Positions 1 to 11,078 of a DNA stretch of 64,000 nucleotides are shown here, piece after piece. Numbering within the stretch: position 1 is the stretch's first letter; every line of letters starts with the position of its first letter. Position numbers and translations under genes: made by a program. The stretch is from Austropuccinia psidii (Eukaryota > Basidiomycota > Pucciniomycetes > Pucciniales > Sphaerophragmiaceae), in assembly GCA_023105745.1 (NCBI GenBank), contig JALGQZ010000012.1:44285763-44349762 (forward strand), written 5' to 3'. The notes below the pieces were generated by a model. That model saw only the letters and a program-made list of their open reading frames with translations. It was not told the origin of the DNA and ran no database searches.

Positions 1-408
1 TCATATTTATTATATTTTTGCCAAATACTGACAAATTAAATAATTTATTGATATTTGTTTTGCTTACTTTTTTGATTTCAAAATATCTCTAATTTACTTA
101 GCACAAATCTTATTGGGCTCTTTCTCTGATATTTCAAATAATTCACATATTTGATGAAATTATATTTCAAATATTTCTTGGGGGTCTTTGATATTACTCT
201 ACATTTCTTCAAGATTCTTCTTATAAACTACAGGGGCCTATCCCTTATGAGGATTTTTTAATCATGGGAATTTTTTTGCTTTTCTCTTCCCAGTGGATGG
301 TATATAAAGAATTAAGAGTAATGCATTTGCAATTCTGGTCCAGATGATAAATTTTTTGTTGTTTAATTTCAAATGGGGAAGCTTATATACTACCTTCTAA
401 TGATTGTA
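1..408. other. AT-rich flank, no gene seen
   Basis: No coding frame, tRNA or repeat structure that I can support. The last two bases before 409 are the TA target duplication of the adjacent Tc1/mariner element, so this stretch and the sequence from 2037 were once continuous. Confidence 0.6.
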
Positions 409-2034
409 TAGTGCCCTCCAACAAACCTTCAAACATCTTTTCCTTTTTTGGGGGTTCTCACATATTCTTATTTTTCAAACTTTTAATCATCAGTTAATTT
501 GGAAAAAATAATTATTTTGTGTTTGGTAACAATTTGTGTGTAAAAATAATGATATAGTATATCTCATGTATAAGTGTAATAATAACCAATATCAGTATCT
601 TGTTTTTTTTACAATTGTGTAGAACTTTTGAAGGGTGATACAATCATCAGGAAGAAAATGAAAAGTGAAAATAACTAAATGAAATTAAGCTTCCTACCAA
701 CAAGTAGGAGCACCAATCTGACCAATGATCATTTTCATCCTTCTAGGCAAGGTTTGCAATAATGACTCCAAGTGGTGAAAGGGTAAATCATCCCAAGCAG
801 CATTGATATTCACTGTTATCTTGTCCATTTTTTGGGGATTGAAAAGACAAGTAACAATATTTTGAATCTTGAACCATAAATTTTTGATTGGGTTCAGGTC
901 TGGTGAGTTTGGAGGCCAATTAAGCTTGCATATTTGATGCTGATCACCCCATTCTTGGCTAGCAATGGCAGTATGGATGGGTGCTCCATCCTCAATTAGG
1001 GTAAGTCCTTTACAATTTTCTGCTACACCAACTTCAACCAGTTTTTCTATGAATGGCAACAATCATGGCTCATAAACATTTTAGATGAAGTCAATGGCTT
1101 GCTGCTGTCCATGTGGCATGATGATCAGCCCAGATTGAATTGGGACACAGATTGCCCCCCATACCCTCAGCAATTATTGACATCCATTTATTCTAATGCA
1201 TACTTTTGATCAGTAGTGCGCCAAATTCATTTTTGAGTTACTGGCTCACCTAGCTTGAAGGAAGATTTGTCAGTCCCATATTCAATTGTCCAATGAAGAT
1301 GACCAAGAGCAAAATCCAAATTATTCTGCATGTGTCAAGCACTAAGATAGGGTTTCTTTACAGTAAAAAATGACCTTTTCCCTAGGCCATGTATTGCTTT
1401 GCAAATGGTATTGATGGAAATGTCAATGGTGAGGATATTCTTGATTGAAACAAGAGCATCACAATGATTTTAATGAACAACCCAAGCCAATTGCCACATA
1501 TGTCAATCATTTAGTTTGCAAGGTTGACCATCTATAGGCAAATTTTCAAGATGTCCTTGCTCTTGAAATCTTGAGCCAGTATCATGAATGGTTGTGGGTG
1601 GCATTCCCAAAAACATTGCTATGGTTTTTATTGAGGCCCCAGCATCATGAATGCCTTGACTATGGTAGAGTGGCATATTTTAATAATCAATATATATAGA
1701 TTGTATTTAAAAGATGATTGATATTTAAAAAAACTTACTTCAGTTGATCTGCTTTATATAAAGGCATGATTGCTGCCCCAACAAAAAAACACCAAAAAAA
1801 CGAAAAAGGTTCATGCGTTAAAGCAATGAGACGTATTTAAAAGAAAGAACCAAATTGTTGAAGTTGATTGGTTGGATAATTTGAGCACAAGGACGAACGC
1901 GATGAGGGAAAAAAATTAAATTAAAAATGAAAAAAATAAAAAGAAATTGGGTTTTAGTCCAAAAAAAAACCCAAAGCGCGCGAGTTGAAGAAAAAAAATC
2001 CAGTTCCCGTTGGGAGGTATATTGGAGGGCACTG
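409..2034 (-). mobile_element. Tc1/mariner-type DNA transposon, inactive
   Basis: The ends are an imperfect terminal inverted repeat. The left end starts TAGTGCCCTCCAACAAACC and the reverse complement of the right end starts CAGTGCCCTCCAATATACC. TA lies directly outside both ends (407-408 and 2035-2036), the target duplication of the IS630/Tc1/mariner superfamily. The 1,626-bp length and single central transposase gene on the minus strand are the usual Tc1 plan. The transposase has several stop codons, so the copy cannot move by itself. It sits at the edge of a CpG-retaining region rather than in the repeat bulk. Confidence 0.88.
694..1767 (-). pseudogene. Tc1/mariner transposase pseudogene with one intron
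   Basis: A DDE transposase that would cut and rejoin the element's ends. The C-terminal open part (694-1062) shows the family motifs EDGAPIHTA and WPPNSPDLNPIKNLW, which carry the second and third catalytic acidic positions of the DDE_3 domain. Upstream, a helix-turn-helix start is read from the ATG at 1767. Its first ten codons join in frame to the rest only if bases 1660-1738 are removed; these start GTAAGT and end TAG on the minus strand, a clean 79-nt intron. After splicing the text reads ...DQLN/QGIHDAGASIKTIAMFL, a typical Tc1 N-terminus. At least seven in-frame stops lie between about 1040 and 1540, so this is a pseudogene. Confidence 0.87.
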
Positions 2035-2036
2035 TA

Positions 2037-2883
2037 CAACTGATTGTTGATGTGAAGCATGCCCTTCCAGGGCCCAGTTTGATGAATAGCAAACCACCCT
2101 TACGAATTCCATTTTAATTTTTCCTCCTTTTTTAGTTGCTGCCTACAAGATAATTTTCATTTTGATCTAATCAGATGACAAAGAAGCACTTCATTTGAGT
2201 GTTTCACTATTCATTGCAAGTCAGCTAGTCGAAAAAATCAGTACGTCATTATGAGATAGAAATCAATTTTGCTTGATCCAACAGGCACAGGCAGAGGTGC
2301 CTCAGCGGAACCCTGCACAAGTAGAAATTACAGGTCACTACGAATACTTATCAAGATCCATCACACTTTCTAACATTCATTAATACTAAAGCGTATTGTA
2401 CTACTCTACTGCTATTGGCAATTTTTTGATAAGTAGTACAATAAAGTATTTGCAACTCATATTTTTGCACATCAATCCAATGAAGCCTGTTGTGCTTGTC
2501 TCTGACTCATTAAAATTGTATGTGCTTAGGTAATGGCGTAACTAGCCCCACGGCGATATTGTTTGACGTTCAAGTTGCTTAACATGTCTTGTTTGAGTAT
2601 TGCGTCATTATGTTCAAACGTTGCAGTTTCTTCAAATTCAAGTTGTTCAAAATGGATCATCTGATTTGCTGGTTGGATTTAGAAAATTATCTTTGGTAAA
2701 AACAGCTAAAATAAACAGGTTGCTGTAGGTGGAAAAAAATCAGACAATGAGCAAATCAACAAATGCTTGTGAAGCTTCATGTAAGAAAATATCCTTTACA
2801 AATTGAGGCTAGCCACAGGGAAAGTGAGGGTAACCTAGGAAGAAAGAATAGTTTATTCATTTTCTTATTGAGCGACACAGTTT
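2037..2883. other. Low-repeat spacer with a perfect hairpin
   Basis: No coding frame found. CG dinucleotides are clearly commoner than in the transposons. Bases 2394-2405 and 2432-2443 form perfect 12-bp inverted arms around a 26-nt loop, and a second outer pair (AATACT at 2383, AGTATT at 2445) extends the stem. It could be a transcript terminator, a remnant of a small inverted-repeat element, or chance. Confidence 0.5.
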
Positions 2884-4045
2884 CTAATAGCGAATCTGAC
2901 TGACGAGCTTTGCTATCCAAAATGTGTTTGGATTGCTTACAAACGCCTCCCCGTATCGTAGACCCTATTGCATAAAGCCAAAATGAGCGTTAAGTTCCAC
3001 ATTGACCAAGGAAAACTTACTACTCGACTCCAAATTATACTCGGCCACCAGGAAATTTGTTCAAGAAATATTGCCCAAGATCTAAAAGTAAGGGCTGCTT
3101 TTGCACTCTTTATCAGTAAGCATGCTTTGTCCCATTCATCATGGCTAAGATGACTCGAAATCGCTAGGTTTTTTGTGATCACTTTGGCCTTTTGCTTCAA
3201 GTCACGTAATGACACTAACAGAATGGGCATATAGACCTTTCTCATGGTGAAATAAGTTTTTAACCCTCAAGAGCGTAGCTTATGGTTGTATTTGCTTTTA
3301 CTCACAAGCATAAGAGATAAGTGTCCGGTGAGAAAGACCCAATTTAGATAGTTGAGGTTTTTCGTAATAACGCTCTGATATGCAGAAATTAAAGACCTAA
3401 GTCAATAATAATTTTTTTGAAAACAGTCCTCAAATTTCCGTTTGCTTTGGATACTCACACTAATACCTGAAAACGAGTGAGCAGAAAGCATAATTTGGAA
3501 AATGCTCATCGGAGTGTACGTTTTTGGATCAAAACTGGCTGAGGCTTCTTGCAATTTCCATACTAGCTGATGGTAGTCACCTTCTACCTGAACCATGCTC
3601 TTGTAGATCGGGACACATCCCGAAATGACACTGCCTGTAGCTTAAATAACGTTAGTGACGTTGGTATGTAAGTAGAGGGCAGCAAGAAAATTGATCCTTG
3701 CCTGAGATTATTGCCATTGGTGCCAAGAAAGCAAAGTTCAAGTACCAGAAAGACTTAAGATGCCGTAGCGGTTGCCGCTGTAATTTTGCACCAATCTTTG
3801 AAAAAAGGCAGCATTTTGCGATAATCATTACAACGTGGCAAAAGGTTGCCCAAACATAACCTGTATATGCACGGATAACTCAGCCTTTTGTGTTTTATGG
3901 CCCCATGTGTGGTAATAAGGGATAGTCTTGTCAATACTTACAACTGGATATATAGTTAAAACAAAGTCAGAAGTAAAAGTGTTAGTGCTCCTTCTGGACG
4001 AGAACGAATAAACTTTAAGGACCTCAAAAGGTTCCAGCTTACAAG
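2884..4045 (-). CDS. Unrecognised multi-exon protein gene (3' six exons)
   Basis: I do not recognise the product. Six exons on the minus strand join in one open frame of about 230 codons ending at the stop at 2884-2886: 3942-4045, 3702-3777, 3467-3634, 3306-3374, 3021-3214 and 2884-2964. Introns are 164, 67, 92, 91 and 56 nt. Donors are GTAAGT, GC-AAGG (a GC-AG intron), GTATTA, GTGAGT and GTAAGT; all acceptors are AG, and every junction keeps phase, which is unlikely by chance. One hydrophobic stretch (FWYLNFAFLAPMAIISG continuing over the GC-AG junction) suggests a membrane segment; later parts are charged and helical (LSLRDLKQKAKVITKNL). The start is unresolved and lies upstream of 4045. 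The gene sits in a CpG-retaining island, unlike the repeats. A plus-strand gene over part of it is the main alternative. Confidence 0.55.
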
Positions 4046-5540
4046 CTAATCCAATAAATAAGGATAAACTTCAATGGACTAAGCATATGCTGCCAGCCTA
4101 ATGGTAGTGCGTGATGGCCATTTCTCGAAAATTCCTCTGAAAGAGTCTCCAGCGTGGCCACTATTACATGTAATGCGTTGAAAGAATAAAAAAAGAAAAA
4201 ACAAATTGAAAGTTCAAGAGAGCAGCTCTGGCTCAATACTGATGCTTCCTATTTCAAGCAATAGTAAAAATTAAGACCGACAGAAGCTATAAATCCAAGA
4301 CAAAATTGCAGTTGAACTGATGGTGTCAACTTTCCATAAGCCGACTGTAAAAGCAAAAAACTTGTCAGACAATTACTTCCAGAGCTTGTATGAGAGCAAA
4401 ATTTGATCTTTACGTGGTGTTGCGCTGATTAGAGTTAGTTGTCTTGTGGTAATCAGCACATAAAGAATGAAGCTGGATTGAAGAATAGCCCTAATCGAAA
4501 AAATTCGATCAATTTTAGGTTATCGGGCTTCTGAGCTCTCAGGGCGTATATTAGTGATGGCCTCGTGGAAAAAGTTAGATACTTACAATGCAAGCAACGA
4601 CAGGTTCAAGCCTAGCAGCAAGGGGTACCATTTTGGTACTGAAGGCTGTTGAAGAAACAAAGCATTTGTTTTTGATAAGCAGAGTAACCCAACAGATATG
4701 GTCCGTCCGTCACGCCAAATATTTCATCGTTGCCGTGTTGTTTCTGGAACTTAGCACAATTAGAGTCACAAGATAATCCTTGACAATTACGTACGGATTT
4801 TGATCCTTCGGGATGGCCAGTACGAAATTAACAAACTGCGTCCGATTTGGCATTCTTCCCGTCTGGTTAGAGATTGTTCAACCGGGAACGAACAAGACTC
4901 AACGCGATGGCTCAAACAACTTCCGAAAGCTGACGTAGACGATGAAGCATCCGTTTTGGCCTTCATCCATCGGTATGGCTTCGGGACATTGGAGAGGCTT
5001 AAGCTCGAGAAATAAGTTTCACCTCGGGCAAAAGTACACTCGTTTATCTTACAGGACTGTAGTACTGTATCGACGCTTGGTAGTAGCCTATTGTCAAATG
5101 GCAATTATTATTCTGTAAAGCTTATGCACTGTATAGCATTTGTATGATTCATCACAATATATTATATATAACTAGTGTACTGTACTGCTCTGGAAAGCAC
5201 TGTATCATTGTGTGTGCCATCGAATTGTTGTACAATACACAGTACAGGCCTGTATGCTGTCAGAGGATTCAATCGTTCTCCACGCTGTATAGCTCAGTAG
5301 GAGATTCAAATAATTCAGTAACGTTTTCCAGAACATCGAGACATAAACTTCTAAAAAACGTTTTGTACCAAACCAACGACATTACACGACGTTTACACAA
5401 GCGACCGGAGTTGCTCATAGGAAGAAGGGTCAACCTCTTTCTCAGAAAAATTCAGTATTGTTAAAAAGCCGTCGGAACGTGACGACCGCCTGGTGATCAA
5501 AGCGTACTATATAATCTAAGAAACTACTGGTTTTTATTAC
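4046..5540. other. Probable 5' part of the unrecognised gene, unresolved
   Basis: CpG-retaining and without transposon motifs. Open stretches exist on both strands: minus 4039-4236 and 4787-5104, plus 4588-4776 and 4800-5015. The plus frame ending at 5015 (ending GFGTLERLKLEK) reads like protein and could belong to a separate gene. A candidate minus-strand donor GTAAGTATC lies near 4583. I could not connect these into one model without forcing phases, so no exon is called. Confidence 0.4.
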
Positions 5541-5545
5541 TAATA

Positions 5546-5920
5546 GGGGGATTCAGTCTTGTGCTGGAACGGAAATCTGATTGGGTGAAATCAGACATCT
5601 GATTCCACATTTCAGCAAGTGCTGATTTGCTTGATTCCCAATGGAATACAGCAAGTACAGGCCCTATACTCTCATGTCAATACAGCTTGTGCACCACCTA
5701 AACTCTAACATAAGTGAATGAATCACCATGATTTTTGCAACCAACCACAATTTTTTTTTGAACAAAAACATCAAAATTTTGCAGTCATGGCCATTACATG
5801 ACATGTCTGATTTGCGCATTTTGGTGTCTGAAATGGCCATATCCCACAGCCAAAAAGTGCCCCAAATCAGTAATGCATTTAAGATAAAAAAAGGCATTTC
5901 AGCTCCAGACTGAATCACCC
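5546..5920. mobile_element. 375-bp MITE with 5-bp target duplication
   Basis: The left end reads GGGGGATTCAGTCTTGTGCT and the reverse complement of the right end reads GGGTGATTCAGTCTGGAGCT: inverted repeats of roughly 24 bp with a few mismatches. TAATA flanks both ends exactly (5541-5545 and 5921-5925). The interior has no convincing coding frame. Size, terminal repeats and duplication make it a miniature inverted-repeat element. The GGG start with a TAA-containing duplication would fit PIF/Harbinger loosely, but the superfamily is not settled. Confidence 0.8.
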
Positions 5921-6086
5921 TAATATGATAACAGATACACTAATTACAATTAGGTTTGTTTTATTTAGATCTACCCTTTGGGTAGTGTACCTGAAGTTCC
6001 AATGAAAGATATAAATTATTATTAAATAAACGTATATGAAGAAATTAATAAAGAGATCTCCCTGGAGGAGATTGGGCATTAATTTC

Positions 6087-7520
6087 TGTCAGCCTGTGAT
6101 TGAAAACCAGAGCACAAGCATGACAGCCAAATATCATAAAGCAATGGTAGAGCCAAGATACCACCAAAACATGGAGCTGAGCCAAACCAGCTCAAAAAGT
6201 ATCAAAAGAAAGAGGAAACTCACCTCTTTTCAAATATACAAGTCCCACCATCATAGGACAAGGAATAACAAAGTTATTCCTGCTCAAAGTTGTTGCTGAG
6301 CATAAGCCTTATGTTTCACCCCTCATCTGAAATCCAGAGGAAGAGGCTTAACCCCATCAAATGGGTATTCAAATGAATCTCTAAGTCAGGTCTATCCAAT
6401 GGTACTAACCAAATTGAGCTAGCATCTGAAATACTGATGTTATGACCAAAATAAGGTCAAATAAGGGGGATAAATTACTCACCTCTCATCTATCTTCTAC
6501 AGCTTTAGTGTGAGATACCTAAATTGGGGGCTTTTTGGGAAGAGAACAATCAGGGCTATCTGATGCTGCCATCAATTTCCCCATATCTCATCTAGAACAA
6601 AAGTTATGGGGCAAACAAGCTCCATACAGATTTTAAGCAAATCATACATATGTACAAAAGATCTTGTACATGGCATAGCTTTGTGATATTTAATAATAGC
6701 CATACCAAATGAGGAGACATTGTGTAGAGAACAACCAGGGCTACATAATGAACCAACTTTGAGATTGATATCTCAAAAACTGACAAAGTTATGGCAGTTT
6801 TAAGGTCAAAATCCCACAATTAGACCAATACAGCCTTGCTGTGGGATATTCTCCCATAATTATGAATATGAGGTGTCAAACAAACAAAGAAGCCTGTTTA
6901 TCCTTCAATACCTCATAGTTTGGTCAATACTGGGGTCCTGTACAGGTTCTGTACAGCATTCTATGCGTCATATACATCAGAAGAGGGCTATGTGGTCCCC
7001 AGATGAAAATTTTCACCCTGTATTGGTGAAACCTGCCCAGATGTAGCTTTAAAACCACATCTGAGAACAATACAGGCTATACAGGCCTTGTGAAAATCAC
7101 AAACCAGTCCTTGGAAGTGAAAAATTGTCACTTCCTCCATGTGGAAAGTCTAGAAGCCTCTTTCACCCAATTTTAGGATAAAAAGGGACCTTTTCTCCAC
7201 CAGAAAAGGTTTCCTCATCCTGTTCTTGAATTCCTACGTAGTACAACTGTCAAAAAAGCTATCCTCTTGGAAAATAATCATGTATAATTATAATTTTAAT
7301 TATTGCAGTCTTTATTATTGTAACCCAACAGGTAAAGCTGCACCCAGGGCTTGCAACAGTGCTCACCACCACTATTTCTCAATAGTAAAGCCCTTAAAAT
7401 CTTATTATTAACCTTTATTATAATCGATTAAAGATTTTTATAATAAATTTTACCATTTAAAAGTCATGGTTTAGGTTGTAAATACTTCTATTATCACCTT
7501 TTCATAGACTCAACCTGACA
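6087..7520 (+). repeat. 5' LTR of element A1
   Basis: 1,434 bp with terminal inverted TGTCAG...CTGACA. Direct partner of 11079-12516 and, inverted, of 61059-62477. Two tracts recur in all three copies: one around TGACCAAAATAAGGTCAAAT and one around CCTGTACAGGTTCTGTACAG. Confidence 0.9.
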
Positions 7521-7523
7521 TTT

Positions 7524-7541
7524 TGGGGGCCTGGCCATGTT
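7524..7541 (+). promoter_or_regulatory. Primer-binding site of element A1
   Basis: TGGGGGCCTGGCCATGTT begins three bases after the 5' LTR. It starts TGG, as a site pairing with a tRNA CCA end should. The same site with 16 of 18 bases identical stands in element C at 41627-41644. The implied tRNA 3' end has a C before CCA; identity of the tRNA is not established. Confidence 0.75.
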
Positions 7542-8555
7542 TTTTGGATTTCTTTGGACCTTTCTACACATCAAAGTGAGTTTTTTCTTATTATTCTTTT
7601 ACTTCTGAAATTTTATTTCTTTTCTTTTGGGCATAATTTCATTAAAAAATAAATTATAACCTATATCTTATATTTATTTTTTAAGTGGTATATGTTATAT
7701 ACCATGCTTTTTTTTTGTTTTGAATTGCCTTGTCGTGTGGTTTAATCACCACTAAAACCCTTATTTTTGGTTTGTTTTACATCTGTAAACACTTTAAGCT
7801 ATCAATACTGTCCATGTTTCAATTAAAAAGGACACCTCTTACTGTAAAACCAACAGTATTAGAGGTGTGGTTGGGTATATTTATAATTTCAATTTCCCTT
7901 TATAGAACCATTTTTTGGATTATCTTTGCTAATGACAAGTTGATATGTGAGATACTGGTATGCAAACAGTGCACCAGATATCCATAAGCTGTATTTCTGA
8001 CTTGTAATTGTTAATTTCAATTGCACTGTCATAATACAAGGGAATAATATAGAAATATATTGCCCAGAGGCCATTCTTAGATGTGCAAACAGCCTTTTAA
8101 TAAGTTTTAACTGACATTTAGCCCTCTTTCTCCTGTTTGATTCAGTGGAATAAAACTTCATCCCACTTGAGACCCAGTCACAGGCCAACACACCAATGAC
8201 ACCCTCAGAACCAGAGGGCAGCAAGGGCAAAGGAAAGAGGCACAGTGAAGGCCTTATCACAGCTAAAAAGTAGACAACAATTTCCACTCAGAGGAATAGA
8301 AAAACACAAAACTCTGAATCAATACTAGGTAAACCAACCTTAACCACTTGTACAGGGAATATTACAATCATTAACCCAGTTGTAACCTCTAAAGGCAAAT
8401 TCCCAAAGCAGTAGACAGAAAATTTGTACAAGGCATATTAAAAGTAAAATACCCTAAGAGTATTAAGTTCTTGACTGCTTGCAAACACTGATATGTGAAC
8501 TGTACACCTCAGAAACCTAGGCTTCCAAAGGAACCAGCCAGAGGAAAGGCAAGGC
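7542..8555 (+). other. Untranslated leader of element A1
   Basis: About 1 kb between the primer site and gag. It is T-rich at first and has only short, unsupported open stretches. I see no recognisable gene. Confidence 0.6.
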
Positions 8556-10440
8556 TTGCCCAGAACGAGAAGACCTGGAGGAGGACACCTTGGACACTGT
8601 GGTGGATGGCAAAACATTGTGGGAAATAATACCCACTCTGTGATTCACATTCCAATTCAACAGAAACCTCAAACTAGAGGACTGGAAGGATATGGATCAA
8701 GTTCTTCAGCTCCACCAACTCCTCAAAGACCTTTTTCAATGGAGCATGGGCAACAAGAGGTTCAACGTAGAATTTCACTTGGCAGAACTTGGAGAAAGTT
8801 TCCAGAAGATATTTCTCAAAGAGATAGACTTCAAAGAGCTTATGGTAGTCACCAAAGGTTGGAATCCCTCCAGGAAGTTCAGACCCCTGGAGGTGAGGGA
8901 AAACAGGATAAGGGAGAATCAAGCCACTATCCAAGCTATAGAAGAACAGCTGACCCAGACAGGGCTTACACAGATACCTTCAGGCTCACAAGGAGTAGGC
9001 CAAACCAGCTCTCCAGTGGCTTAAAACCATTCAGGAACCAGCGGATCAGTGGACAAGAGTCACCATTCTTCACAATCCCAGGTATTTTCCAGGAGAAGAC
9101 AAGCATACAAGAGAAAAAACAAGACCTCTTTCAACCAAAGGCAGAGAGAGTCAGGCCCAATGATCCAGAAGCTGTTGGACCTGGTGAAAGAAGTACACAA
9201 GAGCCAGAAATAGCTGTAAGTACTGCTAGAATTAGTAGCCCCATTAATAGAAATATTACCCCTACTCAGATTGAACATAATGTTGTTAAACCTGAGAGTA
9301 ACTGTAACAGTGATGCACTGTGGTTACAAATGTCCCAATTTGCTGAGAAAACTCAAAAACAGTTTGAATAACTCCAAGCAAGCCATGAGAGGATGCAAAC
9401 ATTAACACCCTCCATGCATAAAATTGTCAAAACTCTTCAAGACGGACATGCTCAATTGAGCAAAGCCTCTGAAGAGACCAACAAAAGACTGAATAAAGTC
9501 ATTTAAGAACAAAAATACAGAAAAAGGGACAGGAAATGTCTGGATCAAGACATAAACAAACTGTTTAATGTCTAAAATAACATGAAGCCCCAACCACAAG
9601 GCCATTTTATGGATAATCCATATCACCAAGAAGACATAAAACCAGATGACGTTTTGGAGAATAAGGCAAGGTCTCCATCTCAATACCAAGATGTAGAGAA
9701 CATGTATTATTCTGAGAAGGAAGAATTAAAAAAGCTTCCAGAGGCCTCAAGCTGGGCCAAACTCTCTGGCACAGGAGAATATGATCATATGGAACTCATT
9801 TATTATATTGATGGACTCTTCATTGATGTACCAAGCATACCAGAGTACTGGATTACAGCTAGATTGAATACAGAATTTTGAGGACATGCTAGCATTTGGT
9901 ACACAGAGATGAAAGAAATCCATGGTGGAAGAGTCAAATCATCCAAAGGTACAGCAATGGTACTTGGATATGGCAGAAGACCATGTAATTTGAAAATTAC
10001 AAGTACTCTGTGGACAAAGATCCATATGAGTGGTGTCTCAGACAGTCTAAAAGACTGAAAGCCATTGATCCTCAAATGAATATTCAGATGAGGAATCACA
10101 AACTCCTGACACAAATGCCAGGAGAACTAGAGCATGAAGTGAAATGCAGATGCAACCAAAGTTGGACTCTACATGACATTGCAAACACCTTACAAGATGT
10201 GAAGAAAAGAACAACTATAAGGAAATATTCCCAATATAAACAAAGTAGACAACCTTTAAGGGTGGGGTTGAAAGACAAAACCAGATAAAGAGTGACAGAA
10301 GTGACTAAGGAGAAGAATTATTGTCACAATTGTGGCTCAACAGACCATTATTCCAATAACTGTCCAAAGGAAAAGAAGAAAGTCTATGCCATTGAGACAG
10401 TCCCAGAGGAGGAACCTCCCACTGAGGATTCTGAATAAGA
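8556..10440 (+). pseudogene. Degenerate gag of element A1 (capsid and zinc knuckle)
   Basis: Gag would coat the retrotransposon RNA. Open pieces at 8556-9371, 9582-9881 and 10010-10288 continue one protein across stops and frameshifts. An N-terminal Pro/Ser/Gln-rich part is followed by a helical stretch (about 9370-9560) and a capsid-like core (around SGTGEYDHMELIYYIDGLF), the same core found in element C ([18 protein letters not shown]). At 10322-10363 a CX2CX4HX4C zinc knuckle (CHNCGSTDHYSNNC) marks the nucleocapsid end. Several in-frame stops (for example at 9369 and 9505) make it non-functional. Confidence 0.85.
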
Positions 10441-10504
10441 CTCTATGGGTAATGCCATCAGATAACAATCTGATGAAGACCAGGACCCAAGAGAGGAATT
10501 TCTG

Positions 10505-11054
10505 GTGGAGTACCAAGAGGAAAAACCACTAGAAATTCAGGACATGCAGCTAGAAGCAGGCATGCCACAAGATACTGAAAATACAAACTTGTGTAAACAC
10601 ACACAAGATGCACAAACATTCCTAGTCACACCAACCAAAGAAATGGCATATATACATTGGACAGTCACAATGATGACTGTTTGTATTGAAAATGCTCAAC
10701 ACCAATTCAGAATTGGCAGTGGTTCAAACTGTTTAATAGTGGCCAGAAATTATCTGGATCACCATTTCCCAAATTGGAAAAAAAAACTCTTGCCAACCAA
10801 GGAAAAGAACTTCACAGAGGAATCCCACTCCACCAGGAATAGTGAAGGTGGAAGACTCCCCTGGCCCTGTGAAGGAAATAATCAATTCCAGGAGGATAAG
10901 GCTGAATGGTAAAGACCAGAGACAGTACTTGGTCAGATTTAAGAACCAGACAGCAGATACAGACAAATGGTTGGCAGAAGATGCCATACCAGATGGGATC
11001 CTTCATCTAAGGAGATTCAGGGCCTCTAGGGAGACTAAACAGTATCATAAATGA
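10505..11054 (+). pseudogene. Protease scrap fused to chromodomain-like tail, element A1
   Basis: After the zinc knuckle an acidic linker leads into the start of the aspartic protease, where the catalytic Asp-Ser-Gly is now GSG (RIGSGSNCLIVARNYLDHH, about 10710-10760). At about 10810-10830 the text jumps to the far C-terminus of Pol (VEDSPGPV, then YLVRFKNQTADTDKWL), homologous to element A2 at 62523-62714 and element C at 35170-35290. The jump removes the rest of protease and all of RT, RNase H and integrase. A frame change also lies at the junction. Confidence 0.82.
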
Positions 11055-11078
11055 TGTTCCTTTTTTAGAGGGAGGGTA

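Noticed and set aside
3467..3634. ABC-transporter (peroxisomal subfamily D) reading of the unknown gene, from an EGDY-like motif
   Set aside because: Only one short resemblance; the following exons do not fit that family, so no name is given.
4800..5015. Independent plus-strand gene ending GFGTLERLKLEK
   Set aside because: Protein-like, but no supported upstream exons; overlapping minus-strand frames are equally open. Left as unresolved.
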